DNA of 64,000 nucleotides from Parabacteroides faecis. Its GTDB lineage: Bacteria; Bacteroidota; Bacteroidia; Bacteroidales; Tannerellaceae. A program made the translations under genes and the position numbers. The stretch spans positions 310,001-374,000 of the forward strand of contig NZ_BMPB01000003.1 in the NCBI RefSeq assembly GCF_014647375.1. Direction: 5' to 3'. Shown in pieces: positions 9,211 to 16,661 of the stretch. Below the pieces are notes generated by a model. That model saw only the letters and a program-made list of their open reading frames with translations. It did no database searches and was not told the origin of the DNA. Position 1 is the stretch's first letter, and each line of letters starts with the position of its first letter.

Positions 9211-10080
9211 ATGACAAGAAACAACATATTCGGCTTATTATTTACTATTCTTTGTATATCAGGATGTATCTCGTGCAATAAATATCTATTGAGCGAAAAA
9301 GATAAGGAGATAGAAAAGGAAGATATTCCCATTGAAGTATTCGAAGCTATTTCAAATATCGACCTGTCTGCCCGAAAGAATTGGGTACTGATAGTAAATT
9401 ATGAGTCGATATATGATTATGCGATAGACAAAAATACGCTCAAAGCCATTCCTAAAGATACTCCCTGCTATATTTGGGGTCCCAACATAATCGAAAATGA
9501 GGATGGCATAGATTGGATCAGTCCGGGGTTAGGCCCGATTATTCTCTTTGCTTCTCAAAACTATTATGCTAATTTTATATCTTACACAGATACTACATCT
9601 ACAAAGATTTTTGACCAAACAACCGAAGATAAATTATTAGCTGCCGATTGTTTGTCTTGCCTATATTCAGGAAAAGTATCAACACATCTTTCTGATATTT
9701 TGGTACATAACAATTGTTTACTGGATTTTGAATTGAAGAATGTTCCCGAGTCTACAACTGTTATGGTGAAAAGCCGGGTACCTATCCAACCATTCAGATA
9801 TAAAACGAATCCACAACATTATAAAGCGATCGTATTTTCATATTGTGGAGAAAGAGATGCCGAGCTTTACATTACCATGGATGATAAGATCCATATTGTT
9901 AAATTACTTCCAAAAATAAACCGCTCCAATCTGAGTAATGATCTGTTCCCAGATACATACCGTTATACAACCCCCGATACATATTATAAATTCACTTTAT
10001 CTTACGACGAAGAAAAAGATGTATTTTCAATTGAAGATGCAGAGAATAGTGTGTGGAGCCAATGGTTTCATTCTCAATAA
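9211..10080 (+). CDS. Hypothetical lipoprotein, probably cut short by a frameshift
   Basis: The likely start is ATG at 9211 (289 residues), giving a lipoprotein signal peptide MTRNNIFGLLFTILCISGC with Cys at about 19. A perfect TAnnTTTG box (9150-9157) lies upstream. The body contains no domain I recognise. The frame ends at 10080 (WSQWFHSQ), but in the +1 frame, from about 10061, three 16-residue repeats begin at once and run to 10255. The switch point is near a GTGTGTGG tract at about 10050-10057, where a dinucleotide slip would fuse the two. The ancestral product was therefore probably about 345 residues with a C-terminal repeat domain. The protein would be anchored to a membrane; its function is unknown. 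Confidence 0.6.
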   Translation: MTRNNIFGLLFTILCISGCISCNKYLLSEKDKEIEKEDIPIEVFEAISNIDLSARKNWVLIVNYESIYDYAIDKNTLKAIPKDTPCYIWGPNIIENEDGIDWISPGLGPIILFASQNYYANFISYTDTTSTKIFDQTTEDKLLAADCLSCLYSGKVSTHLSDILVHNNCLLDFELKNVPESTTVMVKSRVPIQPFRYKTNPQHYKAIVFSYCGERDAELYITMDDKIHIVKLLPKINRSNLSNDLFPDTYRYTTPDTYYKFTLSYDEEKDVFSIEDAENSVWSQWFHSQ

Positions 10081-10255
10081 GTCAGGAGAAACAATAGCCT
10101 ATTGCTCTAATGGTTACATTTTAGACAAAAACAAAAAGACACTAGGCTATTATTCTAATGGTTATATACTCGACAGCAATTATAAAACCATCGGAAATTA
10201 TGCTAATGGATATATAACTTTAAAGAAAAATTCTTCAACTGTTCCGACAACTTAA
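10036..10255 (+). pseudogene. Out-of-frame repeat tail of the preceding lipoprotein gene
   Basis: In this frame the sequence encodes three consecutive 16-residue repeats, ANGFILNKSGETIAYC, SNGYILDKNKKTLGYY and SNGYILDSNYKTIGNY, plus a fourth start (ANGYI). They correspond to 48-nt units at 10061, 10109 and 10157. The Asn-Gly-Tyr-Ile plus Lys-Thr-Ile/Leu-Gly pattern suggests short beta-strand repeats. The repeats begin where the upstream lipoprotein frame fails, so this is best read as its displaced 3' end. The alternative is a small separate gene starting at ATG 10036 inside the lipoprotein frame. The last 21 bp overlap the end of the convergent ADP-ribosylglycohydrolase gene. Confidence 0.5.
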
Positions 10256-11020
10256 TGATCTAGCATTTAATCGTTTCACTATTTCCTGAAACTCTGGTGG
10301 TATTCGTTTCATGACTTCCTGCTGAATATCATCCGGTACACCATAATAAGCCCCGGCAATTCCTCCGGTAATGCAAGCCAGCGTATCGCTGTCGCCACCT
10401 AATGAGACGGCCAGGCGGATGGCGTTCTCAAAGTCCGTACTTTCCAGAAAGGCAATAATTGCTTCGGGAACCGTTCCCTGGCAACTGACATCAAAACGAT
10501 AGTCCGGACGTATCTCGTCACAAGTACGGTCCAGATTATAAGAAAAAAGAGATTCAATAGATCGCTTGATCTCCTGCTTACTATTCCCATCCCGTGCCAT
10601 ATAAACAGCAGTAGCAGTGGCCTGCGCTCCTTTAATCCCTTCGGGATGGTCATGAGAGACCATAGCAGTTCCTTTAGCAACGACCAACGCCTCTACCAAC
10701 GAAATGCATCCCCATCCGACAGCACTCACCCGCATCGCCGAACCATTCCCCCAACTGTCATAAGGTTGCGGTTTTTCCTCCTGTAGCCAATGGCTGAAAC
10801 GAGCACCATAACCACCCATCGGACACGGATATTTACGTCCGTACTCCTGCATGATTCCAACAAGGTTTCCCCTATTCAGTAACCAATCAGCTATAGCGAC
10901 CGTCATGATCGTATCGTCCGTATAATTACTTTCATCTGTAAACAACGGAAAATCCATTGTCTTTATATTATCGAATTCATAAACGGAGCCGATAATGTCT
11001 CCTGCTATTGCACCTATCAT
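10235..11020 (-). CDS. ADP-ribosylglycohydrolase (DraG) family protein
   Basis: A 261-residue protein with the family's two metal-binding stretches: near the N-terminus GAIAGDIIGSVYEF followed by SNYTDDTIMTVAIADWL (TDDT at about 33-36), and near the C-terminus SLGGDSDTLACITGGIAGAYYG (about 205-226). These Asp and Thr residues hold the two magnesium ions used to hydrolyse ADP-ribose from a side chain. The family removes ADP-ribose from Arg, Asn or nucleic acids; the substrate here is unknown. The gene stands alone on the minus strand and its 3' end overlaps the lipoprotein repeat tail by 21 bp. No ADP-ribosyltransferase is recognisable nearby. Confidence 0.9.
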   Translation of the reverse strand: MIGAIAGDIIGSVYEFDNIKTMDFPLFTDESNYTDDTIMTVAIADWLLNRGNLVGIMQEYGRKYPCPMGGYGARFSHWLQEEKPQPYDSWGNGSAMRVSAVGWGCISLVEALVVAKGTAMVSHDHPEGIKGAQATATAVYMARDGNSKQEIKRSIESLFSYNLDRTCDEIRPDYRFDVSCQGTVPEAIIAFLESTDFENAIRLAVSLGGDSDTLACITGGIAGAYYGVPDDIQQEVMKRIPPEFQEIVKRLNARSLSCRNS

Positions 11021-11170
11021 CGTATGTTAATTAATATTCTTCTGTTGCATAAAAATAATAAATATATTCAAACATGACTCGCTTATACTAAAAAAACTAT
11101 ACAAATCATCGAAATTTTAAAGCCTTCGGATATATTTGTGCACTTATTCAAATTCAAAACAGCATTTAAT

Positions 11171-11545
11171 ATGAAAAAGACTATTTTATGTGGTCTCTTA
11201 TTGCCTATTACCACACTGGTATTTATTGCTTGCAGCGGAAACAGTAATCTTACAAACCAATTAAAAGGTTCCTGGGTAGCCCCGATCAACGGAATGCCCG
11301 AACAGATGGAAGGTTTCGAACTGAAAGACGACGGACTTGCTTCTTCCATCAATATGGCGACACTGGTTTATGAGAAGTGGGAAACCATTAAAGTGGATAA
11401 CGCAGATGCCCTGGTCCTTCAGGGGAAAAGTATCGGTAACGGACAAACGCTCTCATTCGCCGACACATTAAAGATCGACAAGATAACCGAAAACTCACTG
11501 ATTCTCACCAGAGACAGTTATACCAGAACATATTCAAAAAAATAA
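11171..11545 (+). CDS. Small lipocalin-like lipoprotein
   Basis: Starting at ATG 11171 gives a 124-residue protein with a lipoprotein signal (MKKTILCGLLLPITTLVFIAC, Cys at about 21) and one small domain of about 100 residues. Its opening, LKGSWVAPINGMPEQMEGFELKDDGLASS, and its closing strand pattern resemble the Bacteroidetes lipocalin-like fold, in which a short beta-barrel begins with a G-x-W motif. The upstream TATATTTG (11131-11138) is a good -7 box. Members are membrane-anchored and bind unknown small molecules, or none. It lies between two minus-strand genes and is probably monocistronic. Confidence 0.7.
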   Translation: MKKTILCGLLLPITTLVFIACSGNSNLTNQLKGSWVAPINGMPEQMEGFELKDDGLASSINMATLVYEKWETIKVDNADALVLQGKSIGNGQTLSFADTLKIDKITENSLILTRDSYTRTYSKK

Positions 11546-11552
11546 AGAAAAG

Positions 11553-11589
11553 CCATTGCCTACAGACTGAATAGGTTTATAGGCAATGG
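11553..11589 (-). terminator. Terminator for the phospholipase D-like gene
   Basis: Perfect 10-bp arms (CCATTGCCTA and TAGGCAATGG) enclose a 17-nt loop. On the minus strand they are followed by a T-rich tract (CTTTTCTTTATTTTTTT), so it terminates the minus-strand genes. It may also stop the convergent lipoprotein transcript. Confidence 0.75.
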
Positions 11590-11599
11590 GTATCTTCAA

Positions 11600-12115
11600 T
11601 CATGTCATAATCCTGTCCGAACAATATTTCTTCCGTTTACAGGTCTTACAGGGAATCCCCATCCAAAGCTCATCGAACTGTTCGACGGCTTCCGTCACCA
11701 GCTCTTCCACCGAGGTAAAAACTCCTGCCTCGAAGTTACGGTTATCTTTTCCTTTCATTCCTAAGGCGGCTCCCGTTAAGTTTGCCGATCCGATATAGAC
11801 CTGCTTCAAATCGAATATCAATAGCTTAAAATGAACACGAGGACAAAGTACGCGTTCCATACGGCTCCAAAGCAAAGGATATTTATCGAAGTCATCACGG
11901 AAGTTCTGTCCCGGTTCCTTTGCATGGATCAAACGTACTTCAACACCTTCCCTGACCTTTTGCTCCAACAGTTTCAGTAAAGGGACAGCATCTTTTCCTT
12001 CTTTGATGTAAAGATCTTTTATATCAGCCGTCCCGATCCAAACCGTCCGCTTCGCCTGCCGGATAGCTTCAATCAGGAAAGAGTAATGTTGTTCGTTTTT
12101 GATGTATTGGAGCAT
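11600..12115 (-). CDS. Phospholipase D-like (single HKD) protein
   Basis: A 171-residue protein with one HKD signature, HFKLLIFD followed by IGSANLTGAALG and NRNFEAGVF (about 97-135). It is a single-motif member that would need to dimerise to form an active site, as Nuc-type nucleases do. The C-terminus carries a small Cys cluster (CKTCKRKKYC) that could bind zinc. There is no signal peptide, so it is probably cytoplasmic. It lies 14 bp downstream of the DUF1016-type nuclease gene on the same strand and is likely co-transcribed with it. Nuclease, phosphodiesterase and phospholipase activities are all possible; nuclease is favoured by size and neighbour. Confidence 0.8.
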   Translation of the reverse strand: MLQYIKNEQHYSFLIEAIRQAKRTVWIGTADIKDLYIKEGKDAVPLLKLLEQKVREGVEVRLIHAKEPGQNFRDDFDKYPLLWSRMERVLCPRVHFKLLIFDLKQVYIGSANLTGAALGMKGKDNRNFEAGVFTSVEELVTEAVEQFDELWMGIPCKTCKRKKYCSDRIMT

Positions 12116-12129
12116 AGAATATATCTTTA

Positions 12130-13194
12130 TTATTTATCTTTTCTGTCAAGTTCTCTTTCGGTATAATGTGCTTTAGCTATAGCAATAGCACGTTGCAATT
12201 TTTCAGACAACAAATTCTTATCGGGCAGTTGAGTATAATATTGTGCAACTTTAATTGGACTTTCTTCATCTAGCATCAAATACTCAATATGCTCTGTATT
12301 TCCTTCAGAACATAGAATAAGACCTATAGGAGATTCTTCATATTCTTTTCGTTCATTTTTGTTTAGATAACGAAGATAGAGCAGCATTTGTCCTTCATAC
12401 TCTGGTTTAAATTTTCCAAGTTTCAAGTCAATGGCTACTAATCTACGAAGCCCACGATGAAAAAAAAGTAGATCGATATAATAATCTACAGCATCCACTG
12501 TGATACGTTTTTGACGACTTAAAAAAGCGAAATCAGAACCTAACTCATTAATAAACTGCTGCATTTGTGTAATAATAGCCGATTCCAAATCTTTCTCAGA
12601 AAAGCAATCAGACAAACCGAGCATATCAAGAAAATAACTACTACGAAACACCAAATCTGGAAGAAGTTGGTTTGTATCTTTTACATATGCTAATTCTTTC
12701 TTTATCACATTTTCAGGTTTTCTGCTGATGGCAGTTCGCTCATACAACTGTCCATCTATCTTTTGATCCAATGTTCGAGTATCCCAATGTTCAATATGAC
12801 ACATTTCCATATAAAAAGATCGGGCAAGTTTATCTTCAATAAACATTAATGAACGCAAATGAGTCCATGTCAATTGTATACGCGTTGCGTATACAATCTC
12901 TTCTTCTGAAAAAATATACGCAGCGCGTATACAATGTAAAAGTTTACGATCCCCCCAACCGTTACCATATTTTTCTGTCAGACGTTTAGCTAATTGCTTC
13001 ACAATTTGTTTTCCATAATCTGCACGTTGATTATAAAGCACATCCTCTTTAATCCGTTTACCAACATGCCAGTTTATCAAACATATTTCCGTATTCAGAT
13101 AAGTCGCCACCCGGATACGCCTGTTGTCAATTATCTTACAAACATCCGTATACAAACTATTTTCTTCGGGTAAAATCATTTCTATATTTTTCAT
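12130..13194 (-). CDS. DUF1016 / YhcG-type PD-(D/E)XK nuclease domain protein
   Basis: A 354-residue protein with the two usual parts: an N-terminal DUF1016 domain (about 10-165; INWHVGKRIKED, YGKQIVKQLAKRLTEKYGNGWGDRKLL, QLTWTHLRSLMFIEDKLAR) and a C-terminal nuclease-like domain (about 195-330). The core motif is visible in DYYIDLLFFHRGLRRLVAIDLK then LGKFKPEYEGQM, with the D-x-K pair of a PD-(D/E)XK fold in IDLK. Family members are often found near restriction-modification and other mobile or defence genes, but their target is unclear. A phospholipase D-like gene follows 14 bp downstream. Two related inverted repeats lie inside the coding sequence (12873-12897 and 12915-12931). Confidence 0.88.
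   Translation of the reverse strand: MKNIEMILPEENSLYTDVCKIIDNRRIRVATYLNTEICLINWHVGKRIKEDVLYNQRADYGKQIVKQLAKRLTEKYGNGWGDRKLLHCIRAAYIFSEEEIVYATRIQLTWTHLRSLMFIEDKLARSFYMEMCHIEHWDTRTLDQKIDGQLYERTAISRKPENVIKKELAYVKDTNQLLPDLVFRSSYFLDMLGLSDCFSEKDLESAIITQMQQFINELGSDFAFLSRQKRITVDAVDYYIDLLFFHRGLRRLVAIDLKLGKFKPEYEGQMLLYLRYLNKNERKEYEESPIGLILCSEGNTEHIEYLMLDEESPIKVAQYYTQLPDKNLLSEKLQRAIAIAKAHYTERELDRKDK
12873..12931. repeat. Two related inverted repeats inside the DUF1016 gene
   Basis: The first is a hairpin with 11-bp perfect arms, ATTGTATACGC and GCGTATACAAT, and a 3-nt spacer (12873-12897). The second has 7-bp arms TATACGC and GCGTATA with a 3-nt spacer (12915-12931), and its right arm continues as GCGTATACAAT, a direct copy of the first site's right arm. 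Centre-to-centre spacing is about 38 bp. Coding constraint alone (residues around IVYATRI and CIRAAYIF) does not obviously explain this. Confidence 0.6.
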
Positions 13195-13295
13195 TTTACA
13201 TCAAATTAGAAGGGGTTACACAAAGGTAATAAAGTTTGCTACTTGATTTACAGTTGGGAAGAGAGTTTATCTGTTTTCAACATAGATTTAAGAAA

Positions 13296-13345
13296 AAACT
13301 TGTTGTGTACTTGCCTACTGTTTGAGGCAAGTACACAACAAGTTT
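13296..13345 (-). terminator. Strong terminator of the beta-helix protein gene
   Basis: Two perfectly complementary 21-bp arms (AAACTTGTTGTGTACTTGCCT at 13296-13316 and its complement at 13325-13345) surround an 8-nt loop. A T-run (TTTTTTCTT) follows on the minus strand. It sits 33 bp after the stop of the beta-helix gene. The stem is unusually long for a terminator. Confidence 0.8.
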
Positions 13346-13377
13346 ACAATTTATTATCAATATTCCCTAAAGATGAT

Positions 13378-15414
13378 CTACTTAACAAGAAACTTTCTTT
13401 TCTGATCTTTACAGGTCAGCAGATAAATTCCATTCTCCAGCAAGAAGCAATACCGACCATTTCCATCAGTAATATGTGAAATGACTACTCTTCCTCCAAT
13501 TTCATAGATCATAAAACGGGTATAAACAGGAAGCCCTTCCACTTTCACTTGATTACCAGAAACTGAGAGACGGAATTTATCGGTATTTATTCCCTCCACA
13601 CCTGTTTCTGTTTGATAAGTAACTATACTATTACCGGCAAGTTTTAACTGAGACACATTATTATAATATATCACTTTTTGTAAATCACTATCAGCCAACT
13701 GATAGCCATTATAACCGACAGCAACAATTGTTCCGACAGGAGGTGTTTCCACATAACTAATCTGCCAGTTGTTTCGTAAAGAAGGATTGACCAACAGACG
13801 ATTTCCGTCATTCATTAAAGCCAATCCATCCACTTTTGCCTGTCCTCCGATTTGTAAATTCGCCCAGGTGTAAAGGGCACAATCTTCATTTCCAGAAATC
13901 TCACCACCAGTCATACGGAAAAAGCAATGCTCACTGACAAAGACTCCCCCACAGCCATCCGTCACTTTGTTTGAAGATATTTTGCCGCCAGTCATAATGA
14001 ACTGACCACCGCCATTATTCGCCACAGCTCCAATCTGACCGGTATTGGATGAAATTTCACCATCGGTCATGGTAAATATACCTTCATTATAAACAGCACT
14101 TCCATAAGCACCGATATTACCGGTAATTGTTCCTCCATCCATTGTCAGTTCACCACCTTTAGCAATACAAACAGCACCGGAAGGGGTATCGGCTTCAATT
14201 CTTTTACAATTCTTTATTGTAACACCGTCTTTTAGTTTCAGTTTACCATACACAATCAGCGAACCATCTTTTAAGGAAACTCCGTTACCATCGATCGTTA
14301 TATCATCCAATTCCAAAGAATAGCCGGAATGGATACGGAGCATGGCATACGGGTTATCGTTCCCTCTTATTAATGAGCCACCTTTCAAACGGATATGTTT
14401 ATAAACGTTCAAAGGTTTATGTAAAGTTATACCGCCGCTGGGGATAAATATTTCAGTAGGACTATCTTCGGTACCTTCCGGAGCGTTATCAATAGCACCT
14501 CCAAGTTCGTCCTCGGTGGTTGGGTTGTTGTCTGGGGTTGGATCGGGAGAGGGATCAATTATTCCATCATAAGAAACAACCACTGTTGCTAATTCTTTCC
14601 CTTTATAACATTCAGTCATTACAGAAACATAACCATCACTATCAAATGTATACTCATAAGCATAGTCCCCCATCTCTTCTATCAAATTGCTATTCTTTTT
14701 ACCTATATACCCTAAGACAGCAAATTGAAAAATATCCTCATTATAGACTTGAGCAAATAAATGAACTAGCTCAATATTCATTTTATTTTCTATGTCTGTA
14801 TATATATAATGTTCTTGATTACTATTTGGACCATTTGGATAACCATTCATTACATTCCCATTTTCCCAATCATAGGTTTGGACAAATTCATAATTACCTA
14901 GTATGCCCTTTAATGAAAGCGTTTGATTATTTCCATCATATTCATAATAGGTCAGATCCACCTCATCATATGCATCGCCATCCTCTAATAACACTTCTTC
15001 CTTTACAATATACCCTTGGTCATTCAATTCACAAATAACTTCATCCATTAACTCTCCAGTATTTATATCTTTGGAGGTCATCGTTAATGTTTGATCATTT
15101 AAATTATAATAGGAGACTCTATTTTCCTGTAACATCCTAAAATCTCCTTGATTTTGTGTTTTTATAATTCTTCCTTTTTCATCATACTCTAAATTCATCG
15201 TCATCTTTTTAACTCCTTCTGAATTATAACATTCAATAGTTCTCACTAGTTTTCCTCCAGCCCTAGTAACTAATGCATTCAACGGAATATCTTCTATCCC
15301 CTTTTTCAAATCCAGCCTCAACGTCTTCTGAGATAACGCCGTCAAAGGAAATGCCACAATAAACCCGATAAACAAAACGATAGGAATAATCCACTTGTGT
15401 AACATGTGTTTCAT
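13378..15414 (-). CDS. Large secreted protein: YD-type strands, right-handed beta-helix, C-terminal sorting-like domain
   Basis: A 678-residue protein with a Sec signal peptide (hydrophobic core IVLFIGFIVAFPLTALSQ). The region from about 60-290 holds irregular strands with Y-D-E-x-G-R-like motifs. A Pro/Asp-rich linker (PSPDPTPDNNP) follows near 292-303. A beta-helix (about 310-545) carries repeats such as FTMTDGEISSNTGQIGAVAN and FIMTGGKISSNK, the pattern of polymorphic outer-membrane-like or adhesin-type helices. The last 80 residues end GNGRYCFLLENGIYLLTCKDQKRKFLVK-like, similar to type IX secretion C-terminal domains, so surface export is plausible. Role unknown; adhesion or glycan contact are possibilities. 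The gene is alone between a strong terminator and a structured leader. Confidence 0.75.
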   Translation of the reverse strand: MKHMLHKWIIPIVLFIGFIVAFPLTALSQKTLRLDLKKGIEDIPLNALVTRAGGKLVRTIECYNSEGVKKMTMNLEYDEKGRIIKTQNQGDFRMLQENRVSYYNLNDQTLTMTSKDINTGELMDEVICELNDQGYIVKEEVLLEDGDAYDEVDLTYYEYDGNNQTLSLKGILGNYEFVQTYDWENGNVMNGYPNGPNSNQEHYIYTDIENKMNIELVHLFAQVYNEDIFQFAVLGYIGKKNSNLIEEMGDYAYEYTFDSDGYVSVMTECYKGKELATVVVSYDGIIDPSPDPTPDNNPTTEDELGGAIDNAPEGTEDSPTEIFIPSGGITLHKPLNVYKHIRLKGGSLIRGNDNPYAMLRIHSGYSLELDDITIDGNGVSLKDGSLIVYGKLKLKDGVTIKNCKRIEADTPSGAVCIAKGGELTMDGGTITGNIGAYGSAVYNEGIFTMTDGEISSNTGQIGAVANNGGGQFIMTGGKISSNKVTDGCGGVFVSEHCFFRMTGGEISGNEDCALYTWANLQIGGQAKVDGLALMNDGNRLLVNPSLRNNWQISYVETPPVGTIVAVGYNGYQLADSDLQKVIYYNNVSQLKLAGNSIVTYQTETGVEGINTDKFRLSVSGNQVKVEGLPVYTRFMIYEIGGRVVISHITDGNGRYCFLLENGIYLLTCKDQKRKFLVK

Positions 15415-15464
15415 AATACTAGTATTCGTAACACCGAGGCTCGGAGTGTCAGTATAGAAAAGAA

Positions 15465-15537
15465 GTGTGAGCCTGTTAGTTTATCCCGTAAAGAGGCTCT
15501 GGACTGCCCGCCAAGTAGATAAAAAAACAGCTCACAC
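15465..15537 (-). repeat. Hairpin-forming inverted repeat in the leader of the beta-helix gene
   Basis: An arm at 15465-15485 (begins GTGTGAGCC, ends TTTATC) is complementary, with one bulge and one mismatch, to 15518-15537. The loop is about 32 nt and contains a smaller possible stem (GGC...GCC). It lies 51-123 bp upstream of the gene at 15414, in its probable transcript. It could be a leader RNA structure or a small mobile repeat. A second short hairpin (15431-15449) follows nearer the start codon. I do not recognise a known riboswitch. Confidence 0.5.
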
Positions 15538-15539
15538 CT

Positions 15540-15935
15540 TTATCATATATGAAATACATATACAACAAGGATGAACGTTTCAATCTATTCCTACTTGATT
15601 AGAAATTGTCCAGATTTCTTTACGTCGGAATAAGCTAAACGCTTCTATAAAATTTATGTCAGCCCAGGAAATAAATCCTTTGCCGGAACAAATATATAAA
15701 ATGTTTAACACAGAAACGCCCTGTGAGCTGTTTATTTTTCTTCTGAGTTGTAATGCGACTTTAACAAAAACGGTACGCAGAAACTCTATTCTTTTATCTT
15801 TTCTTCATTCCTTATTCCCGTCAACCAATTATCCCTTAGCATATAACACTTCTTTTTTCTCCTCCTCAGCCAGATTATTTTCCCCTGCTCGTTCAGCTTT
15901 TCAAATCCTTCAATACCTGGTAATAGCTGCAATGG
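15540..15935. other. Gene-free stretch
   Basis: The open frame on the plus strand (15656-16063) has composition unlike its neighbours and no recognisable domain, and it overlaps the HU-like remnant. I see no convincing gene, RNA or repeat here. Confidence 0.5.
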
Positions 15936-16247
15936 TTAAAACAACATACAATAGATGGAAGAAACCAAGCGTTCTTCTTTCAATTTGGAAAAGATATTTT
16001 CCAACGGTTCCTTCTCCGTCATCTCTTTTCGCTTGGGAAGTACGGCGCGAACAAGCAGTATAACCTTCAGCTTATGTTTCAACTCGGGTGAAGCACAATA
16101 GACAACATTATTGAAACGGATCGATTCGGCACGGATTTGTTTAGAGTTGGTGATGTCTTTCGGAGTCTTTACATGCAGTGAACCTGTTTCCCCTATCTCA
16201 CGGTTCAGAGGGTTCTTATTGAATGCATATTTAACACACATAAGCAA
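15936..16247 (-). pseudogene. HU-HIG-type DNA-binding protein remnant with internal deletion
   Basis: A 103-residue frame. The first 16 residues (VKYAFNKNPLNRE) match the opening strand of Bacteroidetes HU-HIG DNA-binding proteins. The next part, IGETGSLHVKTPKDITNSKQ then IRAESIRFNNVVYCASPELKHKLK, matches their second half after the DNA-binding arm. The roughly 60-70 residues expected in between, including the helical dimer body, are missing. The end (PLENIFSKLKEERLVSSIYC) resembles a truncated start of the extra C-terminal helical domain found in longer members. This looks like a gene damaged by internal deletion and 3' truncation rather than a working protein. Intact relatives usually sit beside amidase/DUF4248 modules like the one at 61-63 kb. 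Confidence 0.5.
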
Positions 16248-16409
16248 TAGATTTAAGTTTTAAGCCCTTGTTATTTAATGCGAAATATAGTGATAAGTTT
16301 TCTTTTTCGCAAGCATAAAATTAATTTCGTGTATGCTAAAAGACAAAAAACATCAGAGATCAATAGTCGTTTATCAAATATCTAAAACTAAATATTCAAG
16401 TCTAAGGAG

Positions 16410-16439
16410 TTTGTGCTTCCTGTAAAACCATTATCTTTG
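16410..16439 (+). promoter_or_regulatory. Bacteroidetes-type promoter before the small lipoprotein and yaaA
   Basis: TTTG (16410-16413) and TATCTTTG (16432-16439) are separated by 18 bp, a good match to the TTTG / TAnnTTTG housekeeping consensus. The start site would fall near 16446, 17 nt before the small lipoprotein ATG. Confidence 0.65.
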
Positions 16440-16462
16440 TTAAAGCTATAATAAAATACGAG

Positions 16463-16645
16463 ATGAAGAATATTCATAAGATGAAACTAGAGGGCTTCAT
16501 TATGCTAAGCCTCACATTGTTATTTTCATGCTCACCAAAGGCATCCCCTCGCCTGCTGGAACTATATAAGGAATATCACGATAAAGGTTTTGAGATCTAC
16601 CAGCCCCTAAGTGACCTATTAAATGAGAAACTAAGTAAAAAATAA
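16463..16645 (+). CDS. Very small lipoprotein
   Basis: A 60-residue protein with a lipoprotein signal: basic start (MKNIHKMKLEG), hydrophobic FIMLSLTLLFSC with Cys at about 23, then SPKASPRLLELYKEYHDKGFEIYQ. The mature part is only about 37 residues and probably helical. It follows a clear promoter (16410-16439) and is 16 bp upstream of yaaA on the same strand, so the two are probably co-transcribed. I do not recognise a family. The signal peptide and promoter make it more credible than most frames of this length. Confidence 0.6.
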   Translation: MKNIHKMKLEGFIMLSLTLLFSCSPKASPRLLELYKEYHDKGFEIYQPLSDLLNEKLSKK

Positions 16646-16661
16646 ATTCAGATAAAGAAAT

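Noticed and set aside
15656-16063. Plus-strand open frame of 135 residues
   Set aside because: No domain, unusual composition, and it overlaps the better-supported HU-HIG remnant on the other strand.
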